Part shown: positions 20,216-33,240 of the stretch, one piece after another
Layout of the letters: the number at the start of each line of letters is the position of its first letter
Position numbering within the stretch: the stretch's first letter is position 1
NCBI RefSeq assembly: GCF_047948215.1
Contig: NC_134455.1
Location: 305,802,147 to 305,866,146, forward strand
Origin: Lycorma delicatula
Lineage: Eukaryota; Arthropoda; Insecta; Hemiptera; Fulgoridae
Direction: 5' to 3'
DNA length: 64,000 nt
Translations under genes and position numbers: made by a program
Notes under the pieces: model-generated
Databases searched by the model: none
What the model was told of the DNA's origin: nothing
The model's input: only the letters and a program-made list of their open reading frames with translations

Positions 20216-22515
20216 AATCTGCACTCTAATAAATAATGAACTCATTACATAAGTATAAATTTACATTATATTATGATAATGTAAATTATAGATTATAATT
20301 ATAAAAATAATATAAGTTATAAATACATTTTTAGATGTGATTTGTAAACGGTTATCTAGTTTAAATGAAAATTGTTTAACTAATATGAAAACTGGAAAAA
20401 CGTTACAAAAATTATTTTTGTTGTTTTGTCCTCAATAAGCATTATAATATGGTTCTTAGAGCAATGACTTGTATTTATTGTTATTGTAATGCAGAATATT
20501 CTCACAAAAAATTCAGTTGCGTCTACGACAATAGTTATTATAAATGTAACGCCTATATATTTATTGTTATTTATATATTTATAGTTATATATCTAATTGT
20601 TAATCGACAAAATATTCTACGAACCATCAAACACTATACAATCATTAGAGCGTGGGATCGCTGTAACTCAAAGTTGGATTTTCAACAACGAAAAATCGGG
20701 AGTAATATTAAATTAGTTTAAATGGATAGTCGTATGATAATGAAAAAAACAACAATCCATAAAAATAGATTAAGGTTTTATGTTGTACATAGTCTCAGTG
20801 GCATTCCCTTATACTCTTAGTATAAGGGATATGATTTTAAAGGTGATTAATGTCAAAATGTTTTTTTTCAGCCTCCGTGTTGCAACTGGAGCTGAGGCTG
20901 GGAAAACCTAATAGATTAAGTTAGACAAAACGTAAGTCCTGCTTATTTATTAAGGAAAACTTTTTCTCCTAGTTTATATATATATATATAAGACATTTAT
21001 ACAAGCAAAACACACACACACACATTTTTTTTATTCACATAAATACAGATGTGAATGTATATATAGTGTTAACAAAGAATGGGAATCCTTAAATAACTTT
21101 TAAACTTAAATGTTTAATTTATTAAAAGTTAAAAAACTTAATTTAACATATTCTCCATCTCGAATCTATCTAATTTCTTAGTATGATACTACTATACTCT
21201 AGGCATCCAGGGAGCAACTCAAAAATTGTGTATGGAAATAGTAATATTTTTAAATATTATTTTAAAAGCCATTAAAAAACCATTTAAAAGCATCGGATTA
21301 TGACAACTCTAAACAAAATCATTTAATATTTTTCGTAACTAGTTTCGATAGTAGCCTACAGTACAACTTTTGAGGTTATTATCTCATAGCAAAAGCTTTT
21401 TAATGAAGCTTACCTATTAGCATAGTATCCAAGCTTAGGCAATCATAATTTCTCATCGAAATGCAAAACTTTTAATAAAACATTTAATAAATAAAAACTT
21501 TAAAATTGTAAATATAAGAAACATTTTTTATCATTTATCAGATCCATCTAAGCTACTATTTTGGAATAATGTATTAAATACTCTTTCAATAGGTAAATCG
21601 GCATATCCTACAAAAGATTATAAAGAACTTAGGTAATTATTTAATTGCCGAAGCAGCAAAAGGTAGCTTTAATTTTTTAAAAAAATATGCATTTTTTTAT
21701 TTGGATATATTATACGTTTAAAAGAAAAAAAAATCTTATTTTCATAGTTTTCACGTTATAGAAATAATGACGTTATTTTCAAGAAAAATGAACGCTTAAA
21801 AATAGGAATTTTTTCAACTTTTTATCATATTACATATTATATGTTTGTAACTAATCTTTAACTGAAAGCATTGTTGATAAAAAAAAATTAAATAAACTAA
21901 TAATTAAATAAAGCCAAAGCTGTTTGAGTAAATTGAAATTGAAATTATAATAAACTTTTTCTTAAAAAAAACTTGACAGATTTTAACTTCAAAATTAACA
22001 ACCTATCATTTTTTAATAACTTCATTAAATAATTAAATGAAATATATCATTTAACTAATACAGAACAGGATTTAATAAAAACAGAAATTGTAAAAAATTT
22101 ATTTCAGATTTAATTGAATTATTCAACAAAATGGTGAAAAATTTATCAGTAAGGTTGTAAAAATTAAACATGCACAACAAATTTTTGTTATAAATCAGCA
22201 AGAAACAAAATATAAATCAATAATCAATTATTACCTGTCAACACATGAGAAAATTGATATTTTATCGTGCTATGTAAACTGTCTGGCCTCATATAGAGTA
22301 CACCGGTTTATATGTAATTTTCTGTTTCGACAAACATAGATGGGAAGTAAAATTTAATTTTAAAACGATCTATAATGTAAATTTAAAAATGTTGTATGAA
22401 GAAAAAATAAATAAAATTTTGTAAAAATATACGTTTTTATTGCAATACAAATTATATGAAAATTTCCTACTTTTTTATAAATAATGTATTAATATATAAA
22501 TGACATTTTTTTTGT
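20216..22515. other. AT-rich non-coding stretch
   Basis: No gene recognised. Includes an 11-bp perfect hairpin with 3-nt loop at 20805-20829 and short TA and CA microsatellites near 20980-21025. The 90-codon frame at 20449-20721 shows no family resemblance. Confidence 0.5.
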
Positions 22516-22587
22516 TTTGTCTTTTTTTTTTCTTCAGTCATTTGACTGGTTTGATGCAGCTCTCCAAGATTCCCTATCTAGTGCTAG

Positions 22588-23112
22588 TCATTTTATTTCA
22601 GTATACCCTCTACATCCTACATCCCTAACAATTTGTTTTACATATTCCAAACGTGGCCTACCTACACAATTTTTTCCTTCTACCTGTCCTTCCAATATCA
22701 AAGTGACTATTCCAGGATGCCTTAGTATGTGGCCTATAAGTCTGTCTCTTCTTTTAACTATATTTTTCCAAATCCTTCTTTCTTCATCTATTTGCCGCAA
22801 TACCTCTTCATTTGTCACTTTATCCACCCATCTGATTTTTAACATTCTCCTATAGCACCACATTTCAAAAGCTTCTAATCTTTTCTTCTCAAATACTCCG
22901 ATTGTCCAAGTTTCACTTCCATATAAAGCGACACTCCAAACATACACTTTCAAAAATCTTTTCCTGACATTTAAATTAATTTTTGATGTAAACAAATTAT
23001 ATTTCTTACTGAAGGCTCGTTTAGCTTGTGCTATTCGGCATTTTATATCACTCCTGCTTCGTCCATCTTTAGTAATTCTACTTCCCAAATAACAAAGTTC
23101 TTCTACCTCCAT
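22588..23112 (-). pseudogene. RTE-like ORF2 C-terminal region (thumb and beyond)
   Basis: A 174-codon open frame containing VEELCYLGSRITKDGRSRSD, AQAKRAFSKKYNLFTSKINL, KVYVWSVALYGSETWTIGVF, AFEMWCYRRMLKIRWVDKVT and ILRHPGIVTLILEGQVEGKN. This is the segment after the reverse transcriptase palm in RTE-type LINEs, including the SETWT and FEMWCYRRM blocks. It is in frame to its natural stop near the element's 3' end. The methionine is internal to the original ORF2. Confidence 0.85.
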
Positions 23113-24610
23113 AATCTTTTCTCCTCATATTTTCACATTCAGAGGTCCATCTTTGTTATTTCTACTACATTTCATTACTTTGTTTTGTTCTTGTTTATTT
23201 TCATGCGATAGTTCTTGCGTAGGACTTCATCTATGCCGTTCATTGTTTTTTATTCTAAATTCTTTTTATTCTCGGCTAGAATTACTATATCATCAGCAAA
23301 TCGTAGCATCTTTATCTTTTCACCTTGTACTGTTTCTCCGAATCTAAATTGTTCTTTAACATCATTAACTGTTAGTTCCATGTAAAGATTAAAAAGTAAC
23401 GGAGATAGGGAACATCCTTGTCTGACTCCCTTTCTTATTACGGCTTCTTTCTTATGTTCTTCAATTATTACTGTTGCTGTTTGGTTCCTTTACATGTATT
23501 TGAACCCTAACTTTTTTAAAATGCTGAACATTTTATTCCAGTCTACGTTATCGAATGCCTTTTCTAGGTCTATAAACGCCAAGTATGTTGGTTTGTTTTT
23601 CTTTAATCTTCCTTCTACTATTAATCTTAGACCTAAAATTGCTTCCCTTGTCCCTATACTTTTCCTGAAACCAAATTGATCTTCTCCTAACACTTCTTCC
23701 ACTCCTCTCAATTCTTCTGTATAGAATTCTAGTTAAGATTTTTGATGCATGATTAGCTAATCTAATTGTTCTGTATTCTTCACATTTATCTGCCCCTGCT
23801 TTCTTTGGTATCATGACTATAACACTTTTTTTGAAGTCTGACGGAAATTCCCCTTTTTCATAAATATTACACACCAGTTTGTATAATCTATCAATCGCTT
23901 CCTCACCTGCATTGCGTAGTAATTCTACAGGTATTCCGTCTATTCCAGGAGCCTTTCTGCCATTTAAATCTTTTAATGCTCTCTTAAATTCAGATCTCAG
24001 TATTGTTTCTCCCATTTCATCCTCCTCAACTTCCTCTTCTTCCTCTATAACACCATTTTCTAATTCATTTCCTCCGTATAACTCTTCAGTATATTCCACC
24101 CACTTATCGACTTTACCTTTCGTATTGTAAATCGGTGTACCATCTTTGTTAAACACATTATTAGATTTTAATTTATGTATCCCAAAATTTTCCTTAACTT
24201 TCCTGAATGTTCCGTCTATTTTACCAATGTTACCAATGTCTAAACACTTTTCTTTAATCCACTCTTCTTTCGCCAGTTTGCACTTCCTGTTTATAGCTTT
24301 TCTTAATTGCCGATAGTTCCTTTTACTTTCTTCATCACTACCATTCTTATATTTTCTACGTTCATCCATCAGCTGCAATATATCGTCTGAAACCCAAGGT
24401 TTTCTACTAGTTCTCTTTTTCCGCCTATGTTTGCTTCTACTGATTTAAAAATTTCCTTCTTAACATTCTCCCATTCTTCTTCTAAATTTTCTACATTATC
24501 TTTTTTACTCAGACCTCTTGCAATGTCTTCCTCAAAAATCTTCTTTACCTCCTCTTCCTCAAGCTTCTCTAAATTCCACCGATTCATCTGACACCTTTTC
24601 TTCATTACTC
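23113..24610 (-). pseudogene. RTE-like ORF2 reverse transcriptase, frameshifted
   Basis: From 5' to 3' on minus: linker QMNRWNLEKLEEEEVKKIFE (24605-24369); RT N-terminal blocks GRKAPGIDGIPVELLRNAGE and SDFKKSVIVMIPKKAGADKC (24378-23548, 276 codons before the frame is lost); QFGFRKSIGTREAILGLRLI and YLAFIDLEKAFDNVDW with the motif A Asp (23711-23490); then the LRFADDIVI box around 23289-23310 in a further frame. Motif A and the FADD box are intact, but at least two frameshifts and a stop near 23490 prevent an active polymerase. Confidence 0.87.
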
Positions 24611-24703
24611 TTTATTTCTACATTTCATTATCAATTATGGTTGCTATCAATGTCTGCTCCAGGGTAAGTTTTGCAGTCAACGAGTTGATTTCTAAATATT
24701 TGC

Positions 24704-25273
24704 TTACCCATGATATAATCTATCTGATACCTTGCAGTGTCGCCTGGCTTTTTCCAAGTGTGGCTTTTTTGCAAGTGTGTGATTTTTAAATTGGGTGTTG
24801 GCAACTACTAAATTATACTTCGTGCAAAACTCTATAACTCGGTCCCTTCTTTCATTCCTTTTGCCCAGCCCGTATTCACCCACTATATTTCCTTCCTCTC
24901 CTTTTCCAATGCTTGCATTCCAATCTCCAACTATTATTAAATTTTCATCTCCTTTTACGTGTTTAATTCCTTCATAAATCTCTTCGTATACACCCTCTAC
25001 CTCATCATTATCATGGACGCTTGTAGGCATATAGACGTTAACAATCGTTGTCGGTTTAGGTTTTGATTTTATCCTTATTACAACGATTCTATCAGTATGC
25101 GTTTTGAAATACTCTACACTCTTCCCTATCTTCTTGTTCATTATGAACCCTACTCCTGCCTGCCCATTATCTGAAGCTGAGTTAATTAATCTAAAATTAC
25201 CTGACCAAAAGTTGCCTTCCTCTTCCCACCGAACCTCACTAATTCTTACTCCATCTACATTTATCCTATCCAT
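24704..25273 (-). pseudogene. RTE-like apurinic-type endonuclease domain
   Basis: The 189-codon frame shows EEP-superfamily endonuclease features: RISEVRWEEEGNFWSGNFRL near the N-terminus, NGQAGVGFIMNKKIGKSVEY, VVIRIKSKPKPTTIVNVYMP, and the catalytic NLIIVGDWNASIGKGEEGN. The end of the domain (a QIDYIM-like block) is out of frame at about 24720-24770, where extra bases around a repeated TTTTTGCAAGTGTG have shifted the reading. This enzyme would nick target DNA to prime reverse transcription. Similar proteins are often annotated as craniofacial development protein 2-like. The start used is not certain. Confidence 0.85.
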
Positions 25274-25750
25274 TTCCCTTTTTAAATTTTCTAGCCTACC
25301 AACCTTTTTTAACCTTCTAACATTCCAGCCTCCGACTCGATGAATGTTATTTTTTAATTTTCTGGTGACCCCTTCCTTAGTAGTCCCACCCGGTGATCCG
25401 AACGGGGGACTATTTTACCTCCGGAATATTTTACCAAGGAAGGCGCCTCCATTATTGCTTTTGAAAATGCAGAGCCACATTTTCTTGGAAAAAAAAACAG
25501 CTGTAGTTTTCCATTGCTTTCAGCTGCGCAGTACTCAGAGGACTGAGTGATGTTGATATGGCCGTTTAAGTCATTGTGACTTACGCCCCTAACAACTACT
25601 GAAAGAGCTGCTGCCCTCTTTCAGGAATCATTCCTTAGTCTGGCTCTCAACAGATACCTCTCCGATATGGTTGCACCTTCGTTCCAGCTACTCTGTATCC
25701 CTGAGCACTCAAGCCCCCTCACCAACGGCAAGGTCTCATGATTCATAGAG

Positions 25751-28700
25751 AAGGAAAAATGAAATTTATATAAAGAATAAAATGATAGAGAATTATACTT
25801 CTTTTATATATATAAAACAGCTATTTGAAATGTTTCTTTAATCATTTTTTTTCAACATATTTTATTTTTTCTAAACTTTGTTAGATTGTGTTTGAAGTCA
25901 ATCTTTTATAGGTTACAGGAGTGAAAAAAAATTTCATTGTTTAGGAAACCACTCAAAGACAAATCCAAAGGTAATATATATCCAGTATTTTAGTAAAATA
26001 TAACCAAACTATGTTTTTTACATTCTTGTGAAGAATATTCAATTGTACTAAAAACCTAAGAACCTTCCCAACAGTTTAAAATCACTATTTAATGTGAAGA
26101 AGTAAAACAAAAACAGAAACAAAGACACACTAACTGCCTTTTGAATCAGTTTTAAAGCCAACATTTTGTACATTTATCATTATAAAATACAGAATTCCGT
26201 TCACGAATTTAACATTAAGTAGATATTTTTATTTTTATTTCATTGAAATTTTAATTTTAACATGATTATTTTAGGGTATTTTTATTTTAAAGCAATTAAT
26301 ATTATTATTTTTATTATAATGAAAAAAGCTGAGATCAAAGTTGTAGCACTTTCCCGTCAAGCGGCTTTTTTCTAATGCACGGCTTACACACATATACACA
26401 CACAATTTAATTTAAAATATTTATCATTTTATTTAAATATAATTTTTTTGTTTATTTAATTCAACGATTCAACTAAAGCGTGCGCGCATACCGCATTTCA
26501 TTCGCACGGGCCACTTTAAATAAATTAAAACATTTTAAATATTATTTATTTATTTAATTTACCGCTCACCTGTGACGTCACAATATAGTAGTCGACTACA
26601 ATACTTGCACAGTGCTACGCTAACGATCCTTGTGGTGACAGGGGTTACTATTGACGCAGTAAAACCGCTTAGTTTACTTAGAACATTTTTTGGTGTGGGG
26701 TTGCGGTTCAAAAAATCTTTTTTTGGGAATATCATTATTTTTTTAATTAACAAATAAATGTACCTAAGAAAAATAAGACCTTAATTAGGCGAAATCTCGA
26801 GATACTGATTTTACTAATTAGACCTTGCTCTACAGCCTCAACCCCTTGATCTTTTAAGTTGAAAATTTAACGTCAACAATGTTACTCCCATATATGGAAG
26901 TAATCTGATCAAGTTTGATGAAAATCGATCCAGTAGTTCTGGAGATATAAGATTATTTATAGGGTGACACCGAATCCACTCACGCACAAACGAACATCCG
27001 GAAAATTTCCATCCGGTTTTATAGGTTCCTTTGGTGTCAAAACGACAAGATCAAAAAAAAAAGTGAAAACCGCGTATTCCCAAATTGGATCGATTACAAA
27101 ACTTTTCCTTCTAAAGCTATAGTGTTACACCGGAAAGTAAAATCTATAAATTAAATATCTTGATAAATATTATTTATTCTATTTAACTAAATACATTTTT
27201 AATTTACTGCTGCTCGGAACGCTAAATTTAGTATTCAACATATTAATTATACAAAAAGTAATTTTTAATTTACTTAATAACAAGCTATCAAAAAAAAATA
27301 GTACAAATCACACAAATATGTAGACTGTAGACTGCCCATATTATATAATAGGGACAAAGAAATCTATTTCATTTTCTTTTTACTATAAACTCAAATAAAT
27401 GTTATAAATATAGTTTTGGTTCATATAAATTTAACGAGAATTGCTCTACTTAAATAACTGGTATAATTAACCATACAGTGAAATAGTATATTTGGAAAAG
27501 TTATGAAATACTGTTTTTCATTTGAATTGTCTGTTTTTTACATTATTTTCAGTTGAATGGTTGCAAACATGGTAGAAAGTTTGGAGGCGTTTATATGTTG
27601 ACGGTGCCGCGGTGCCGCAAGGAATGTTGGCACAGATTGTTATTGGACTTCGTGAACAAAGTATAACTGCAATAAAAATTTACCCTTTCGCCAAACCATT
27701 CATAAGAAGGACATTGACCAACTATTTAATAATTTTTTTTTCTCACACGTGCTCAATATGTTTGTGTGTATATACCTATTTATAACTATTAGAGGTTACA
27801 CTAACTAAATCTAATTAGGTTTCGTCGGATCTAATTAGTAGTTCATAAATAAATAAAAAATTTTTTTATTTTTATTTGATTAACTTGGAATATATATTTA
27901 AAACAATTAAAGACCGAAAAGTTAACAAAGGATAAAAATAACGACCTATTGTATTAGTAAAATCCTAATTCTAGAAAAAAGCCTGTACCTTTTTCTAAGG
28001 ATACAAATCTAAACACTTGTCTGATAAATTTCTAATAGGCTTGCGATTTAAGGAAGTATCAAAACCAACCATCCTTATGAAATTCAACCCAATCAAAATT
28101 GAATGCAATTCAAACCTACCTTTGTACAAACTACGTGATCAACGATACAAACCTCTCCACAATGACATTTTATCATATTATATCTAGAAGTTTAAATAAT
28201 AAAATAATCTTTCCTGCCATGAAATTAAAATCCCTCCTTTTACAAAAGTGAAAGATTAACTGATATTAATGAAGAAATTGTTGATAATCTTAAGTTTAAA
28301 ACTAGTACGTGGATTTTTTTTCATTTTCATATACGATTTATCAAATGATATTGTATAAAATTTGATTTCCATTTTTTGTAACGTTTAAACTGTTAGATAC
28401 CAGATGGAAAGATATTGTGGCTTTAACTGAGTGTTTGTATATTTTACCATTTTTTTTTTCAGAATTCTGCTTTTAAATTGTTAAATATTACTTGCATACG
28501 TTAACTTTTTATATTTATTTTTATCTATTTTCTTGGTCTTATTGATATATATATATATATATATGTATTAACGCAAAAAAAAAATTAAAAACAATTTTAT
28601 AAATTAAATCCTATTGAAAGAATTATCCTCATCTTCTGAATCAATAACGGATGATAATAAAATCGCTTAGTTGTTTTACAATTAAGTATCATATTAAAAA

Positions 28701-29448
28701 AAAAAAAAAAAAACATTTGAAGCATTTTTGATATTATTCTTATAGTATTTAAAAAAATATGTATTCCATTTCTCAAACATAGTTACCGCTGATATATTAA
28801 TAAATTACTCTGATAACTAGCAATCAGTCATGACTGATTAATATTTTAATTTTATTTTACCATTATATTTTAATCTCCTGACGATGGTCTAAGGACTGAA
28901 AAATCTTGAGAATTTAAAAATTAATTGCTGGTAAGGTGGATTTTTAACAATATTAATAATTTATAAATAAGTATTCATTATGAAAAAATTAAAATGAATA
29001 AATATTTGTTAACGTGGAACAAGTTTAGACACTATTTCAAAATTTTATAAAAAAAATTATTATTAAAATATAATATTTATGATTTATATTTTCCGCTTAA
29101 CATTTTTAAAAAATTAGAAAATATATATATATATATATATATATATACCGTTAAACAAGAAATAGGCAGTCGTAAAGATTATTTGGGAATTCGTGCAGTC
29201 CAGAATGATTATAAATTTATAATTGGATCTGAAAACTTTATTACAATTTTCTTTTTAATTTTTTGAAATCACGTTCGGAAAAGACAACCCACATGTGTAG
29301 TCATGATCATACAGATAAAAAAATAAAAAGGGATTGGCACTACTTGTACTGTATTTTATTAATAATGTTCCCCAAAATAACCAGTTATCAATGTAAAGTC
29401 TAGTAAGACTTTCCGAAAAAAAAACATTTTTCCATATCACCAACACCG
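25751..29448. other. AT-rich stretch with one repeat-like patch
   Basis: No gene. From about 26330 to 27150 the composition is more even and includes CACCTGTGACGTCACAATAT, GGTGTGGGGTTGCGGTTC and AAAATCGATCCAGTAGTTCT, the last being a type of sequence common in insect repeat ends. I take this patch as an unclassified interspersed repeat. Microsatellites: (TA)n near 28547-28564 and 29120-29147. Both 61-64-codon frames at 26559-26757 are overlaps of one another and not genes. Confidence 0.5.
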
Positions 29449-30244
29449 TTTAGTATATATCTGGAAGAAATAATTAAATACTCTCTGAATGGGAAAAGAC
29501 AAATAAAGGTTGGGGGAAGAAGATCAGAATGTATACGTTTTGCAGATGATATGGTGGTACTGGAAGAGAGCGTAAGTAAACTAAATGGAATTCTTGATGA
29601 CTTAAATGAAGCTTGCAAAAGTCAGGGTATGAGGATCAGCAAAAAGAAGACAAAATGTATAGTATTAGGAGAAAAATTGGAGAGGATTGAGATTAACATA
29701 GGAAATGAAGTTTAAGAGCAGGTGAAGAAATTTCAGTACTTAGGAACCTTTATAACTGATGACCTGACTTGCACAGTAGAAATTAAAACAAGAATATCAA
29801 GAAGTAAATTTAGTGTTAACGAATATATGAATGAAATGTTTTATTTAAGTACAATGCTTTATGGAGCTGAACCGTGGACGATGAAAAAGATAGGTAGAAA
29901 AAGAATTGAGGCTTTTGAGATGTGGGTGTGGTGTAGTATGTTAAAATTCATTATGTAAAAAATGAAGTATTAAGGACAAACGGAGAGAACAGCAAAATAT
30001 TAAACGTGATTGAATATAGGAAAAGGAATTGGCTAGAACATTGTATGAGACGGTGTTTATTAGTGAATGTGATAGAAGGCTTGGCAAATGGAAGGAAAGG
30101 AAGAGATTTCAAATGTTGAATGGGATTATGGAAAAGGGAAAATAAGTTGAAACAAAGAGGTTAGCAAAGGATAGAACAAGGTAGAATGCAGCAGCCGTGA
30201 CAGGACTTGCCCTAATGGCAGAAAACTATGAATGAATGAATGAA
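29449..30244 (+). mobile_element. LINE 3' fragment with (TGAA)n tail, distinct RTE-like family
   Basis: A 5'-truncated plus-strand LINE. It begins inside the reverse transcriptase (FSIYLEEIIKYSLNGK), contains IRFADDMVVLEESVSKLNGI near 29540, ILDDLNEACKSQGMRISKKK, a stop at 29713, then KKFQYLGTFITDDLTCTVEI and MLYGAEPWTMKKIGRKRIEA with FEMWVWCSML (29722-29958). A frameshift follows. The end (NWLEHCMR-like block, then CTATGAATGAATGAATGAA at 30226-30244) is a short tandem repeat tail, typical of RTE and relatives. Protein blocks differ from the 22.5-25.7 kb element, so it is a separate family. Confidence 0.8.
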
Positions 30245-32640
30245 CATATTATGTTAATCGTACTTTATAGTCTTATGTGACATTGGTTTCTTTTCAGTAT
30301 AAGTTAAAATTAAAATGTTACATATTTTTCTAATTTTAAATTAAAAATTTATCTTTAATAAACAGGTTACGTATATGTGTCTGTATTTTTTTTAAATGTC
30401 TATTTATAAATGTCTATTTATCTCGTATTTTGGAGGTTTTATGGCATATTTTTTTCCAATCATTAAAAAATTAGCTTTCAGCCATTTTAGGGTCTTACAC
30501 ATACCTATAAAATTGATACTTATATATTTTATGCAACTTAGTAAACAACAGCAACTTAGTAACATAAGCAACATTAGTACGTTTGAACCAAATTGATACC
30601 TTACACCATCAAGTAATAATTATTAATAATTTTTAATTTTGGCGACAATTTTTAAGTGAATCCGAAGGCCGATTGAAGTCATGGTGGATTTTTGTAATCT
30701 TCTAATGATGCTTAATCCGAATCCGAAATCAAAATCAAAATCCAAGAATAAAATATTCACTAATAAACACATGCACACAGACATATTGAATTCAATTACG
30801 AACTGTTCATTCGTTAAAAATAAAAATTTGTCTAAGTATAATAATATATACACAAATAAGAACTAAAGAAGTTTCATGAAAAGAAAATGTTTTTCTTGTA
30901 AAAAAAAGAAATAATATTTTAATGTATGAATGTTATGAAATAACAATATTATATGAGCCATTCTACCTATATTACACCATAATGGCTTGTTGAATTAAAA
31001 AGAATAAGCTATTGTTATGTATTTTCCAAGAGGCACGCGGCACGCTTTCTACATAAATATAAATAAGGTAGGTTACTATCTTATATGGAAGCTAAATTTA
31101 TCGTAGTTATTTACAGAACTTAAACAAATATCAAGTACATATAATAGAATTAAATAAGTGATATTTTATTTAAAAAATTCATTTTTGGGCATTTGATTAT
31201 AGAAAAAAAATTACGTTAGTAATTTTTAAAATTTAAATTTTATTTTGTAGATTAAATAATTTTTTATTAAATAATTTTACATGTTTTAAAATTTATCCTG
31301 ACACCAGTGTAACATTATTTTAAGTCCTTTAACCAACTCTTTAATTATTTAAATGTTATTTTTTTTTAGAATTATATAACTTTTCCGTTTTTTACGAAAA
31401 CAGAATCTAGTAACACAGGTTATGCGTAATATTTTAATTTCATTAAAATATAACTATCCGACTGTAAAAAAAATTAAGGAACTTCTCAGTTATATAACGA
31501 AATATATGGTTTTTATATATTTTCAAGCCTTACTCTTGAACAAATGGGATGAATAGAAAAAATAATTTTATTTTGTAGATGATTACCTCTACAAAACCAT
31601 CCTCTACAGAAACCATCCTGTAGAGGATGGTTCAATTGTAATTTTGTACAATTACGTGGAAAAATGTTTAAACAAACGGTACACTGTCTACGGAGATGAT
31701 TTGAAAACCTTTGTTTTCTTTGTTAAAATTAATGACCACATAGCCTGATGTAATTCTAATTTACGAAGTACATTTTGGGTAAAAATCCATGGAAGTTAGT
31801 TAAAATGTTTCTGAAAAATTTATCTTCTCACATTTTAGTTAGCCTTAGCTCACACTATGTTGAGTAACCTCTATAAGTTATTTCTCTATATTAATTTTTT
31901 TTTTATAAACGTGCAGATTTTGTATCCTTTGTGTTTGTGCAAAGGACTTTTTTTTTAACGAATAGCATTTTTGTAACTCTACTCATAGTTTACATTTTTT
32001 AAAAATGAAAAAACCATGAAATAAAATAAAAATAATAAAATATATTTTAAAGATGCACGAAAAATTAAAAAGATGATTCTTATCCATTTTTTCTTTTTAA
32101 ATTTTGAGTTTTTAAGTAGGTTTTACTAAAACGTCAGTCATTGACGTATCAAATTCAAAAATTTTACAAAGATAAACTATTTTTTAAAGTAATTACTACG
32201 GAAATTGATGGTTATTGGAAAAATTAAATTTGAAAACTTAATCGCAAAATTTGAGGTTGGTTATTGGCTACACTGAGCAAGTGAAAAAAGGGTTGGGGGT
32301 TGTTTTTTCAAAATGGAATGTAGTTAATTTTCTACTTATACCGAACTGTTAGTGTACAAACTTTCAAGGTACCACTACTTTTTTTTATCTTTAATGCCTT
32401 TTTGAGTTCGTTTCATTTATTATTCATCAGCCTTTATTAAATTTTATTTGGGTACAACAATGAATGAAATCTCGTTTGTTTATAATTTTATTTTACAAAT
32501 ATATTTTTCCAATTTATTCGTTCAATATTCATCAGTTACCGTAGGAATGCTTCATTTAAATATTTTTGTTTCTTTTGTGTTTATATGAGGAGAAGGTGGA
32601 TAAGTAGTTGCCATATCGACAACGTTTTGATTTATTTCAA
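30245..32640. other. AT-rich stretch
   Basis: No gene recognised. The frames at 30396-30596 and 30623-30866 lack family features. The latter is a run of alternating K/S/N codons from AAATC repeats. A 14-bp inverted repeat with a 10-nt spacer lies at 31595-31632. Around 32190-32380 is a sequence similar to 33260-33380, described with the Helitron remnant. Confidence 0.5.
31595..31632. repeat. Perfect 14-bp inverted repeat, 10-nt spacer
   Basis: AACCATCCTCTACA (31595-31608) and its exact reverse complement (31619-31632). The spacer carries a third copy of the AACCATCC part, and a preceding CCTCTACAAAACC overlaps the theme. Confidence 0.88.
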
Positions 32641-32647
32641 ATTTTTA

Positions 32648-33240
32648 GCTGTAAAGTTTGACGGTACACTACATTTTTTGTTTCTCCGTCCAAAGTAAAC
32701 ACAAATACATTGTTTGGTATGCCGACTGTTGAGCACGTTACATATAATTCGCCGTAGAAGAACAAGGACTTCCCGATTTAATGCCTACCACAAAAATGAT
32801 TGCCTTGTACCTTGTTGATATTCATAGCAAATGCAAGCCGGTTGGAAAACTGCAATCGTTTGAATTCAAAAGGCATATTTCTGTTAATAAGTGTAAGCAG
32901 AATGCTAGTGTTAAATACGTCTTTTCCTTCGGCATTCCCCACGATGATCATGGCTTCTATTACATTGGGAAACTTTGTGTTAAAGTCAACTTGTGTAGCA
33001 GCTTCCCGGGAATGCTGCGGATCCCCTAAAAAAGAGTTTTTAGATTCACTTGACATCTGGATATTCCAGAGGATTTAAAAACTCTGTTTGATAACAAACA
33101 GCTTGTTCAGTATCCATCACTGTATGAATATGATTATCAATTTTTGTGTCAGTGGATAAATAGATAGTAACGTTGCCGGGAAGCATATCCTATATGAGAT
33201 TGTTAACATATTTAACGCTGTTGTTTTTGGTGCTAAATCG
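32648..33240 (-). pseudogene. Helitron Pif1-like helicase C-terminal region
   Basis: Blocks in order on minus: STKNNSVKYVNNLI, MLPGNVTIYLSTDTKIDNHI, YQTEFLNPLEYPDVK, then after a frameshift NVIEAMIIVGNAEGKDVF, PFEFKRLQFSNRLAFAMNIN followed by KVQG, and after another frameshift FYGELYVTCSTVGIPNNVFV with FTLDGETKNVVY. These match the end of the Helitron SF1B helicase (VRLAFAMTINKAQGQ motif VI and the LYVACSRV tail). In an active Helitron this ATPase unwinds DNA during rolling-circle replication. At least two frameshifts and one stop, with no upstream helicase motifs seen, so it is a fragment. The piece between the first and second blocks has been partly replaced. Confidence 0.82.

Larger units (their letters stand above)
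22516..25750 (-). mobile_element. RTE-clade (BovB/RTE-like) non-LTR retrotransposon, near full length
   Basis: A 3.2-kb element on minus. Its 5' non-coding region lies at about 25750-25345 (GC-richer, just before the endonuclease). The endonuclease and reverse transcriptase follow, and the 3' end is at 22516-22560 (GCATCAAACCAGTCAAATGA then CTGAAG and an A-rich tail). The plus-strand relic at 46.9-47.7 kb ends in the same sequence. No convincing target-site duplication was found. Several frameshifts and internal losses make it inactive, but identity to the other copy is high enough that it is not ancient. Confidence 0.85.

Noticed and set aside
23494..25550. Plus-strand frames across the RTE-like LINE
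   Set aside because: Antisense shadows of the minus-strand endonuclease and reverse transcriptase.
22490..25775. Target-site duplication for the RTE-like LINE (AAATG...TTTATATA at both ends)
   Set aside because: On inspection the similar strings are in inverted rather than direct orientation, so they are not a duplication.
30623..30866. Overlapping 61-76-codon frames
   Set aside because: Explained by a short AAATC/AAAATC tandem run giving K-S-K-S or F-D-F-D strings.
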